A stretch of DNA of 64,000 nucleotides, taken from assembly GCF_019721995.1 (NCBI RefSeq), contig NZ_BLYC01000004.1, positions 186,001 to 250,000 of the forward strand, written 5' to 3'. The notes under the pieces are model-generated. The model worked only from the letters and a program-made list of their open reading frames with translations, was not told where the DNA came from and ran no database searches. This document shows positions 1 through 7,691 of the stretch, piece after piece. Position numbers and translations under genes: made by a program. Source of the DNA: Bathymodiolus japonicus methanotrophic gill symbiont. Its GTDB lineage: Bacteria > Pseudomonadota > Gammaproteobacteria > Methylococcales > Methylomonadaceae. Within the stretch, counting starts at the first letter, position 1; each line of letters opens with the position of its first letter.

Positions 1-50
1 TGTTTCTGCACTTAGTTTATAAAAAATCTATCCAAAATAGCTGAAAATAA

Positions 51-731
51 GCGTTTGGTCAAGAACTAAGATTTGATCTTCCCCAAATTACACGCGACAG
101 CACTAATGTAGAGCGTAATTTTAGCCCGAAATGCATTGTCATGGGTGCTTTTTCAGGAATGATTTGGTATTTCGAACGATTATTTCTTAAATCATCTTCA
201 GGGCGTAAACGCTACAATGTTCTCGGTGCTTATAGCAACAGAGATACCAGTCTTATTACAATCACAAATGAAGACTATATCAATTCAGATACTATTGTTA
301 AATTATTAATCAGGATTAATAGTGCTCATTCTGACTCAAAAGTAACTTTAGTGATGGATAATGCACGCTATCAGCGTTGCAATAAAACGATGGATAAAGC
401 AAAAGAACGTGGCATTCATTTACTTTTTTTACCCCCTTATTCACCGAATTTAGACTTGATTGAACGCTTGTGGAAATTTACAAAAAAGAAGTGGCTCTAT
501 AATAAACTGAAGTTTCCCAATTATTGAGTAGCTGAAATACACAATACTGGTGTATCGAGGTTTATTTTAGGTGGTTTTGCCATGTTTATAGCAAACCCCT
601 ACTTAATTCCCCTTAGGCAATAGCATTTGAAACGAATGAAAAGACTATTTTTTCATATAGTTGTAGCATAGTTTCAATTTTACCATAAATAATTATTGGG
701 AAACTTCAGTAATAAACTTCAGTTACTTTAA
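51..731 (+). pseudogene. IS630-family transposase remnant, C-terminal part, cut by a MITE
   Basis: The open frame starts after a stop at 48-50 with no N-terminal helix-turn-helix domain, so only the catalytic C-terminal part of a DDE transposase is left. Visible motifs are SGRKRYNVLGA, VMDNARYQ (second catalytic Asp) and LPPYSPNLDLIERLWKFTKK (third acidic residue region), all typical of IS630/DDE_3 transposases. At residue LYNK the gene is interrupted by a 203-bp MITE (507-709) flanked by TAATAAA. Without the MITE it would read on for a few residues to a stop at 729-731. No intact terminal repeats are recognised around it. It is a decayed fragment and differs in sequence from the IS630-like element at 20030-21669. 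Confidence 0.8.
507..709. mobile_element. 203-bp MITE, internal-deletion derivative of the IS at 20030-21669
   Basis: Begins CTGAAGTTTCCCAATTATTG and ends with the inverted complement AATAATTATTGGGAAACTTCAG-type end. Its first ~150 bp match the reverse complement of the right end of the IS630-like element (about 21517-21669) with one substitution and a shorter T-run. Its last ~45 bp match the reverse complement of that element's left end (from 20030). It is flanked by the 7-bp direct repeat TAATAAA (500-506 and 710-716). No coding capacity; it would need the parent transposase in trans. Inserted in a different IS630-family remnant. Confidence 0.88.
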
Positions 732-748
732 TTATATAGGAGGTGACG

Positions 749-1060
749 ATGGAAACCAGCATTATCAAACAAAATCGTATTGGAGCTCGTGTGCCTCATG
801 AGGTGTATAAAACATTGTGCCGCGCTGCCGAGTTAACGGGGGCGACAGTTAATCAATTTCTAGTGCAGTCGGCACTGAAAGAAGCTCAGGCTGTTATAGA
901 GCAAGAAGAAATAATTCGTTTATCCCCGCGAGACTGGGACTGGCTTCTTGATTTGATGGATAAGCCGCCTAAACCCAATGCAAAGCTAGCAACGGCCATG
1001 CAACATTATCAAAACTCCCAGCGAGACGATGCAAATAATTCCTTTGACTGGAATCCATGA
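749..1060 (+). CDS. DUF1778 (TacA-like) ribbon-helix-helix antitoxin
   Basis: About 103-residue antitoxin of the DUF1778/TacA family, which binds operator DNA through an N-terminal ribbon-helix-helix and neutralises a GNAT acetyltransferase toxin with its C-terminal tail. The N-terminal part shows RIGARVPHEVYKTLCRAAELTGATVNQF, the usual RHH pattern, followed by a helix and a tail ending SFDWNP. ATG at 749 is preferred over GTG at 743 because AGGAGG (738-743) lies at normal spacing upstream of it. The 3' end overlaps the toxin start at 1029 by 32 nt, the usual antitoxin-toxin arrangement. The antitoxin frame is intact although its toxin is destroyed, so it is now an orphan. Confidence 0.85.
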   Translation: METSIIKQNRIGARVPHEVYKTLCRAAELTGATVNQFLVQSALKEAQAVIEQEEIIRLSPRDWDWLLDLMDKPPKPNAKLATAMQHYQNSQRDDANNSFDWNP

Positions 1061-2759
1061 CCGACTAGAGTTTGACTCTGGTCGCGAGGATTTAAATAGC
1101 TGGTTACAACGAGTTGCACGGCAGCACCAGGAAAAGGGCTTATCAAAGACCTTCGTAGCGACCCACGAAGATATACCGAATCGTATCTACGGGCTACTAT
1201 GCATTAACACTTGCCGAGGTTGAGAACCGTCATTTACCAGAAGCTAGGCGCAAGAAGTTGCCACGCAGGATTCCGGGTGTGCGTCTGGGACGCCTGGCCG
1301 TTCATAAACAACATCATGGTCATCAGTCTTCCCATTGAAAGAAGAAGTACCTAAACAAAGCAGCCTATAACCTACCTGAAGGTAGCACCACTCGAATATT
1401 TCCATTATTTCCATCTTTTTGATTTTAATCACTTATAACAGCAAATAGACACTCTGTAGGCACCGTAAAAAAACAACAAATAATTTCAAATAAAGCTTGC
1501 AATTGCCGAAGAAATTTTCTAAAAATTTCCGTTTTAATCACCTCATAAACGGATATCACCCATGCTTAAAGACCTACCACTCTCTGAACATATTCACCAA
1601 CACTGCAATGAAAGTATGGAACGTGCCCTGTTAGCAGAGCGTCATCCTTTGTGGGCTCGTTCATGCCCAGAGTTGAAGGATATCGACTTTATTCGCCTTG
1701 GGTTATTACGCTGTATCAGTGTAGTCGATAGTGGTCGCCATTTCCCCCAAACCAATGAACAGATTTATGGCCAGCTGCTTCCCCACTCAACGTATTTTAA
1801 ATCACTGAAGTCGCATAGACGAACAAGTATGCTTGAGGCATTTGAACAGCAGAGCTATCATCTTCACGCTGAAACACTTCTATCACTCGATGTTCAAGTT
1901 TTTGATATTGAGAAGGTAAAATCAGGTATTCTGAGGTTGTTGTAATTTTATCGGTGTAATCCCATGTTAATGAATGCCCCAGCCACCTTTATCCAAAGCT
2001 ATATTGACGATTTAAATGATGCGCTCAATCAGCTAAAACCCGGAGCCGCTTTGACACGGATTCAAGCCGCTTGGTTGGGCACTTGTTTAACGTGCATACT
2101 GCTAATGAACTCTGTTTGCTGGGCTAAGTTTGAGCGAGCAAGCCTTGGAGATTGCAAAGTAGCCGCATTATCCTGGGTGTTTCGTAAAGCAAGTATACCC
2201 TGGGACTGGTTGCTACGGGTGAGTGTGGTCTTAATTTTAAAACGTTATGGCATTACTGAAGGTGTGTTGGCCTTTGATGAATCAGACCGAGCACGATCTA
2301 AGTCTACAAAACGTATTTATAAGGTTTACAAGCAGAAACACAAAGGCTCCGGCGGGTATGTTAATGGACAAACGATAGTATTATTGCTGCTAGTTACCTC
2401 ATCCATTACAGTGCCTGTCGGTTTTTTCTTTTATATGCCGGATCCAGCCTTAAAGCAGTGGGATAAAGAAGATAAACGGTTGAAAAAGAGCGGTATAGCA
2501 AAAAAAGATCGGCCTATTAAGCCTGAACGTGACAGTGCCTACCCGACCAAAACAGAGATTGCATTAGGCTTATTAAAAGAGTTTAAAGTTGCGCATAGCC
2601 TGATTAAAATTAAAGGCGTACTGGCTTGATGCGCTGTATGGTGAAAAAGCCTTTATGGACGAAGCCGCTAAAGAATCTGGAGGCTCGCAGGTGATTAGCC
2701 AATTACGTAAAAACCAAAATATTGAATATAGAGGTAGAATAAGGTCAGTCGAGAGCTAC

Positions 2760-3039
2760 CGCTGAAAATCATGGAAACGGAGCTTAGCGAAGTGGTGATT
2801 TTTAGTCCCTGATAGGCGACAGGGCAATTTGCTGATTCGACGTGTGCTAGCAGCACGCGAGAGGAGCAAGAATTGCATTCCGAATAGCCGTCCAGCCAGT
2901 GAGGTAGTAATGACGAAGCGGCTTTTGTGCGTAGTCGTTGCGGACGCAGGGCGTTCAGGGCATCTCCCATCCGCTGCGTAGGTGAACGAATTATGGCGAC
3001 AGGAGTCCCGGAATTTCGTGAGGTAGCATGGCGCGCCTG
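2760..3039 (+). other. 280-bp structured scarless insertion element, copy 1
   Basis: Begins CGCTGAAAATCA and ends GGCGCGCCTG. It lies in the second-level transposase between tac (Tyr) and ttt (Phe). Exact removal of 280 bp gives VESYFNSINKG in frame, with no target duplication. Helices visible: 2765-2771 with 2796-2802 (AAAATCA/TGATTTT), 2841-2847 with 2853-2859, 2911-2919 with 2929-2937 (two mismatches), and 2944-2949 with 2974-2979 (ACGCAG/CTGCGT). One base differs from copy 3 at 63382-63661. No open reading frame of its own. Not recognised as group I or II intron: no GTGYG start, no domain V, and the upstream base is not T. Function unknown. Confidence 0.8.
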
Positions 3040-3457
3040 TTTAATTCGATTAACAAAGGCATTGATCAGATAATACGTGTACGTGGCGGAAAAGAGATTA
3101 AAGTGACTGTCAGCAGTGCACGATTAAAGGTGAGTTCACACAGTAAAAAACGCTTTGTCATTGCCTTAAAATATGACGGTGAAAACGACTATCGCTATTT
3201 AGTGGCGACAGACCTGACTTGGCGCACACAAGATATTATTCAAGCCTATACGTTGAGATGGCTGATTGAGGTTTTCTTTGAGGACTGGAACCTTTATGAA
3301 GGATGGGGGCGTGAGGCCAAACAATTAGATGAAGAGGGATCAAGCCGTGGCCTGATTCTGAGTCTTTTGTTTGACCATTGCCTTCTCCTTCACCCAGAGC
3401 AAATAGCCCGCATTGAAAGCAAACTACCTGCGTATACCGTAGGAAGCTTACAGCGCA

Positions 3458-3717
3458 CGCTGTCAGCCCCGGACGGGCTGATAGTCTCCAGAAGGCGCAG
3501 GGAAATTTGCCAATCCGAAGTGCGCGATAGCGCGCGAGGGAGGCTAAAATTTTATCCCGAATAGCCGTAGAGCCATTTGTGGTAGCCATGACTGAGCTGC
3601 TTTGTGCTCAGTCTGTGGCGGACGCAGGGCGGCTGGAGCATCTCCTATTCGCTGCGTAGGTGAACGAATTACGGCGACAGGAGTCCCGGAATTTCGTGAG
3701 GTAGCATGGCGCGCCTG
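3458..3717 (+). other. 260-bp structured scarless insertion element, copy 2 (diverged)
   Basis: Same ends as copy 1 (CGCTG ... GGCGCGCCTG) and an almost identical last ~70 bp, but the 5' half is diverged. Inserted between cgcA and AGtct of the same transposase gene: exact removal gives LQRKSQMDVLLEF in frame with no duplication. The first helix is TCAGCCC/GGGCTGA (3463-3469, 3475-3481) where copy 1 has AAAATCA/TGATTTT. The second is 3520-3525 with 3530-3535 and the third GACTGAGC/GCTCAGTC (3590-3597, 3606-3613). The 20-bp length difference from copies 1 and 3 is mostly the first loop (5 nt instead of 24). Confidence 0.8.
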
Positions 3718-3873
3718 AGTCTCAAATGGATGTACTGCTTGAGTTCATCACGTCATTGCTAGAGTTTCCAGATCCTGGTGATAAGCTGAAAGAGTTAGGT
3801 GAATTAATAAAGGATGTGTTTCAACTGATGCCATCAGGAAAACATATGATTGGCAGAGATTTAGGGCGCTTAG

Positions 3874-5982
3874 CCTATCTTCGTCACTTTTATCTCTTCA
3901 AGTCATTGATTTATAATTCGCATTAAAAATTCATCGTAAAAATCCCTTTAGAATCAATGGTGTTTTTTTTGAGGGTCTCTGTAGTGCCATCTTAACTTGC
4001 TCTGACCCTTGATTTTCCCTGATTTTTCACCGATGCTAGTGGTATGTATATTCGAAGAACCAAAACAAAAAGCCTTGAAGACGGCTCAGCTTATTTCACT
4101 TACCGCATTGTAGAATCTGTGCGTATAGGAAAACAAGTCAAGCAACGTACATTGCTCAATATAGGTGCGGACGTTACGATTGATAAAAAGTACTGGCCCT
4201 TGCTGACGGCCAGAATCGAACAATTACAGCAAGGTTTGGAACCACATCAGGAAGAGCTATTCAATTTAGCCGATGATTTAAATCAACTTCTGGAAGCAAC
4301 AGCCCAGCGCTATAGCTCACTGATGACTGCAAAACTGTCACAACCGCTAGATTCAAAAACAACAACGCGAGATTTTCATCATGTCGATATTAATCATGTC
4401 GAAGCCATTAATGCCCGTAGTATTGGTGTTGAAACCCTGGCACTGCATGCCGCACAGCAGTTACAGCTAGACGAAAAACTCATGGCGCTGGGCTTTAATA
4501 AAGTAGATACGGCGACGGCCCTGGGCACTATCATAGGACGTATGGTTTCACCCGGCAGTGAACTGCAAACACATGACTGGTTGCAAAATCGAACAGGCCT
4601 GGGCGAATTACTGGGTCATGACTACGGTAACACCAGCCTGACGCGATTATATACAGTCAGTGACAAGCTACTCAAACGTCAGGCAACTCTTGAATATTTT
4701 CTGGCTGACCGAGAGCAGACGTTGTTCAATTTAAACCGCAAGATTGTATTGTACGATCTGACCAATACTTATTTTGAAGGCCAGTGCGCCCGAAACCCGA
4801 AAGCGAAATTCGGTCGCTCTAAAGAGAAACGCACTGATTGCCCGTTGGTTACTCTGGGGCTGGTTCTGGATGGTGACGGCTTTCCATTGAGTAGTCAGGT
4901 TTTTCCCGGCAACGCCAGTGAGCCCGCGACCTTGAAACTGATGCTTGACGAACTGCGAGACAAGGATCCCTTTCATCAAATAAAGCCGGTGGTTATCATG
5001 GATGCCGGCATTGCCAGCGCTGACAATATTGTCTGGTTAATCGAACAAGATTATCATTATCTCGTTGTCAGTCGAGAACAACATGTAAAAAACCCAAGAG
5101 ATCAGAAAACTCCGGTAGCGGTCAGGGATACCCGGGACAGCAATGTTGTTGTTTATCGTGAAGTTGATCAAGAAACCGAGGAAACCCGACTCTATTGTCA
5201 TTCAGAACAAAAAGCAAAAAAAGAACAAGGTATCCGTAATCGCTTCCATGCTCGTCTGGAAGAGGCCCTGGAAAAACTGCACACAGGTCTGAGCAAAAAA
5301 GGCACCCTTAAAAAATACGACAAAATACTGGAACGTATCGGACGACTACGTGAAAAACATAGCCGTGTTGCTGCAGATTACACCATTAACGTTATCGCGG
5401 ATGACAAAAAAAACAAAGCCATCGGTATAGAATGGCAACGTAAACCTGAAAGTGACCAAAAAGATAAGCACTGTGGTGTTTACTGCCTAAGAACGAATAT
5501 CCCTGACTGGTCGGAAGAACAGTTATGGCTAACCTATACCATGCTGACTGAGATTGAAGCGACCTTTAGAAGCCTGAAAACCGAGCTAGGCTTGCGCCCT
5601 GTCTATCACAAAAAAGAAGAGCGGGTTACCGGACACCTATTCATCACATTATTAGCTTACCACCTGGTACATGTACTGCGTTATCAACTTAGATTTCAGG
5701 ACATCCATCTAAGCTGGGAAAGCATTCGCAACAGGATGTCGACCCAGCAACGCATGACCATTACTTTACCCACGGATAACGATACAATCATTCACCTGCG
5801 AACCACAAGCAAAGCAGAAACCAGACAAAAACAAATATACACTGCGTTGAATATTAACCCCGACCCGATTGGAAAAGTTAAAACGATCGTTGATATGAAA
5901 CCTGTAGTGCCAACTGGGGCCGATTGAAAAATTTAACTCATTGAAATAATGGGAAATTGACTGTATATGTCACGAAGATAGG
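3874..5982. mobile_element. IS1634-family insertion sequence, 2109 bp, apparently intact
   Basis: Terminal inverted repeats CCTATCTTCGT(C/G)AC at 3874 and, inverted, ending at 5982. Flanked by TTAG (3870-3873 and 5983-5986). The surrounding transposase frame reconnects across it as DLGRLGPTPSLKY. One full-length transposase gene (4044-5927) is present, so this is the only element in the nest that looks potentially active, and it is among the innermost insertions. Confidence 0.9.
4044..5927 (+). CDS. IS1634-family transposase
   Basis: A 627-residue DDE transposase, a usual length for IS1634. Order of landmarks: N-terminal MYIRRTKTKSLEDGSAYFTYRIVES region; IVLYDLTNTYFEG (first catalytic Asp, about residue 237); KPVVIMDAGIAS (second Asp); a long Lys/Glu-rich inserted helical region; YTMLTEIEATFRSLKTELGLRPVYH (catalytic Glu with the downstream Lys/Arg). 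The frame is undisturbed from ATG to TGA. Start at 4044 follows a short leader after the left end of the IS. It could mobilise its own element. Confidence 0.93.
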   Translation: MYIRRTKTKSLEDGSAYFTYRIVESVRIGKQVKQRTLLNIGADVTIDKKYWPLLTARIEQLQQGLEPHQEELFNLADDLNQLLEATAQRYSSLMTAKLSQPLDSKTTTRDFHHVDINHVEAINARSIGVETLALHAAQQLQLDEKLMALGFNKVDTATALGTIIGRMVSPGSELQTHDWLQNRTGLGELLGHDYGNTSLTRLYTVSDKLLKRQATLEYFLADREQTLFNLNRKIVLYDLTNTYFEGQCARNPKAKFGRSKEKRTDCPLVTLGLVLDGDGFPLSSQVFPGNASEPATLKLMLDELRDKDPFHQIKPVVIMDAGIASADNIVWLIEQDYHYLVVSREQHVKNPRDQKTPVAVRDTRDSNVVVYREVDQETEETRLYCHSEQKAKKEQGIRNRFHARLEEALEKLHTGLSKKGTLKKYDKILERIGRLREKHSRVAADYTINVIADDKKNKAIGIEWQRKPESDQKDKHCGVYCLRTNIPDWSEEQLWLTYTMLTEIEATFRSLKTELGLRPVYHKKEERVTGHLFITLLAYHLVHVLRYQLRFQDIHLSWESIRNRMSTQQRMTITLPTDNDTIIHLRTTSKAETRQKQIYTALNINPDPIGKVKTIVDMKPVVPTGAD

Positions 5983-6685
5983 TTAGGGCCAACACCATCA
6001 TTAAAGTATTGTTCTGCTGGGTGAAGGTAAGAGTTTGATGGCAATGGGATGGAAAAACTTGAACATCGAGTATCACAAGGCATTGATTATCTTAAAGCAT
6101 TCCCGGAACTTGACGAATACACCATAGAAGCAGCGGATGGACATTTTATTGATCATGCCTGCCATACTGAAAAAAACAGCAAGGGGAAAGTTTATGCGGC
6201 CGGGGGGATTTACGCGTTGAATCTCAGAAGTGGGTTGCTCAGATTTCTTTGTCTGGTGACAAACGGAACTCAGAGGCATCAAGAAATACCTGTGTTACGA
6301 GATCATATTGAAAAGCAAAACAAGGGAAATAACAGCTCTCAGAAACATCTCTATGTCTACGATAAAGCCGTCACCGACTTTGTCTGGTGGGATCGGCAGA
6401 AACGACATGCTAATTACATGATTTCAATGCTAAAAGAAAATTCAATTGCGACTCTGGTTGAGTCTATCCCTTTTGACTCCCAGCATGAGATCAATACAGG
6501 AGTTGAAGCATACAGTGTGTACGAAAACAAGGGCATCAAATTTAACGTGGTGGATTACCGTGATCCACAAACCGGAAAACTTCACCGGTTTGTGACAACC
6601 TTGCCAATGACTATTAACCCTGGAACCATTGCCATGCTGTATTTCAAGCGATGGACGATTGAAAAGACATTCAATAACACTAAAA

Positions 6686-6837
6686 CTCGATGTTCAAGTT
6701 TTTTAACTGATTGATTTTATTGATAATTTTACTGACAAAGAAAGCATCAACATCATTGTAAATCAATCACTTATAAAACAAAGCCGTAAAAATTTACTTT
6801 TCTTAGCCCAGTTATAGCTGAAAACTTGAACATCGAG
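6686..6837. mobile_element. 152-bp MITE related to the second-level IS
   Basis: Ends CTCGATGTTCAAGTTTT and its inverted complement, identical over 17 bp to the termini of the IS at 1886-6070. Flanked by a 5-bp duplication TAAAA (6681-6685, 6838-6842). Interior is AT-rich non-coding DNA unlike the IS interior. Its excision restores the outer transposase frame (FNNTKSNFKETKAW). Presumably moved in trans by the transposase of the related IS. Confidence 0.9.
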
Positions 6838-7402
6838 TAAAAGTAATTTCAAGGAAACTAAAGCTTGGTCTTCCAATACCCGCTCACTTGGAAATCAAAT
6901 GCGCCTGCCTGCAATGAGCTATAATTTAATGCGCGTGTTTGAAGAGATTTCAAAAACACAACAGCCAGAATTGATTCATCCATCGGATAAAAAATATAGC
7001 GAGGCTCTGGAGATAAGGCAGCAACAGGCCCAAAAACGAGATCGTTTTGTGAATCCATTATTTTTCCAGGCAAGAATATCTCGTATCAGCTCGTATACCA
7101 TTCGAGCAGTTCAAAACGCAATAATAACAGGAATGTCTTTACAGTGCTTTATGAGCTCTCTTGTGGCGAGGTTAGTTTCACGGCCTCAATTGATAGGGGA
7201 ACACTGATGATCATGGTAAGGGTCTTGGTGAGTTGCTGTTAGTCGATGCTCTAACTCGTACGCAGCTAATCTACACTGAGGCAGGTGGTATTGGTTTATT
7301 TGTCGATGCCATTGATGAGCAGGCGGCGGGTTACTATTTACGCTTTGGTTTTGAAGCGCAGCACCTGACAATCCATTGTTGCTGTTCCTGCCGACAATTT
7401 GA

Positions 7403-7691
7403 TGTTTTCCTCTTTAGAACAGTTTATGCACTTTATTCTAGGTGTTAACGAGATAGCTTAACAGTATGTTGAATAGTATAACTGTCAGTCACATTAAACT
7501 ACTTTGTAGCCCATTATGGAGGGGATACCGGTTTTCCGCATTGCATAACAACATGCGGGCTACGTTGGCTGTGTTTCTTTCGGCCTATGTATGGGGCAAA
7601 GTCTAACTCGTGCAGCACCGTGTGGTTTGATGGATAGGGTATTTCATAAGCTGCTGATTTAAAATATATTATAATTAACTATTGCCCCGTC
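7403..7691. other. Intergenic stretch with one imperfect inverted repeat
   Basis: No gene is supported here between the toxin remnant and the stop of topA. The arms GTAGCCC (7506-7512) and GGGCTAC (7557-7563) bracket a 44-bp spacer that includes CCGCA and TGCGG. This resembles the short palindromic GTAG-headed repeats scattered between genes in many gammaproteobacteria. No clear terminator with a T-run was found for topA. Confidence 0.5.

Larger units (their letters stand above)
1964..6024 (+). pseudogene. Transposase of the second-level IS (DDE_Tnp_1-like), four pieces plus a frameshift
   Basis: Pieces 1964-2759, 3040-3457, 3718-3873 and 5987-6024 total 1408 nt. Dropping one extra T near 2626 gives 1407 nt, i.e. 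468 residues. Motifs: GVLAFDESDRARSK (first Asp region), ADALYGEKAFMDEAAKESGG (second Asp, directly after the frameshift), SQLRKNQNI, ALKYDGENDYRYLVATDLTW, AYTLRWLIEVFFEDWNLYEGWG (third acidic residue), ending GRDLGRLGPTPSLKY. The pattern is that of IS4-related transposases ending in that GRDLGRL...SLKY tail. The +1 T inactivates it independently of the three insertions, unless frameshifting is programmed, for which there is no sign. Confidence 0.85.
1886..6070. mobile_element. Second-level IS (core about 1532 bp) inserted in the outer transposase
   Basis: Perfect 18-bp terminal inverted repeat CTCGATGTTCAAGTTTTT at 1886-1903 and its complement ending at 6070. Flanked by the 5-bp duplication TATCA (1881-1885, 6071-6075). 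It contains one transposase gene broken by two structured elements (2760-3039, 3458-3717) and an IS1634 element (3874-5982). Removing these leaves about 1532 bp. The same terminal repeats and 5-bp duplication size recur in the MITE at 6686-6837. Confidence 0.92.
1562..7207 (+). pseudogene. Transposase of the outer IS, in three in-frame pieces
   Basis: The pieces 1562-1885, 6076-6685 and 6843-7207 join exactly in frame to 433 codons (432 residues) once the inner IS and the MITE, each with one copy of its target duplication, are removed. The catalytic middle piece holds IEAADGHFIDHACH (first Asp region), YDKAVTDFVWWDRQ (second Asp) and YFKRWTIEKTFNNTKS, the Y-(2)-R-(3)-E-(6)-K signature of IS4-type DDE transposases. 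The C-terminal piece holds RLPAMSYNLMRVFEE. No other frameshift or stop is seen, so only the two insertions inactivate it. The precise family within the IS4 superfamily is not certain. Confidence 0.85.
1321..7209. mobile_element. Outer IS4-superfamily element (core about 1542 bp) carrying nested insertions
   Basis: Terminal inverted repeats CATCAGT(C/G)TTCCC at 1321 and, inverted, ending at 7209. Flanked by the 8-bp target duplication ATCATGGT (1313-1320 and 7210-7217) inside the GNAT toxin gene. Subtracting the inner IS (1886-6070 plus its 5-bp duplication) and the MITE (6686-6837 plus 5 bp) leaves 1542 bp, a normal IS length. It carries one transposase gene on the plus strand (1562-7207, in three pieces). 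Confidence 0.9.
1029..7402 (+). pseudogene. GNAT-family toxin (TacT-like), split by a ~5.9-kb nested IS cluster and two frameshifts
   Basis: GNAT toxins of this family acetylate aminoacyl-tRNA. The N-terminal half (1029-1320) reads IIPLTGIHDRLEFDSG...LNSWLQ. A one-base insertion in the G-run 1191-1193 shifts the frame; the following frame continues YYALTLAEVENRHLPEARRK. At 1320 an IS interrupts the acetyl-CoA-binding loop. The gene resumes at 7218: joining the halves after one copy of the 8-bp repeat ATCATGGT gives HHGKGLGELLLVDAL. The C-terminal part carries FVDAIDEQAAGYYLRFGFE, then a second frameshift near 7357 leads to PDNPLLLFLPTI and a stop at 7400-7402. The joined length of 477 nt matches a toxin of about 158 residues. 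Inactive on three counts. Confidence 0.88.

Noticed and set aside
2695-2970. 91-codon minus-strand frame, repeated with a variant at 63296-63592 and 63369-63953
   Set aside because: These frames run antisense through the structured element and into different flanks. Their similarity only reflects the repeated DNA, and no protein family is visible.
2760-3039. Calling the 280-bp element a group II or group I intron
   Set aside because: No GTGYG 5' end, no AY 3' end, no recognisable domain V. The upstream exon base is C, C or A rather than T. Only its placement and folding are intron-like.
6899-7448. Two separate small genes at 6899-7207 and 7233-7448
   Set aside because: The first is the C-terminal piece of the outer transposase and the second the C-terminal piece of the GNAT toxin, shown by exact frame joining.
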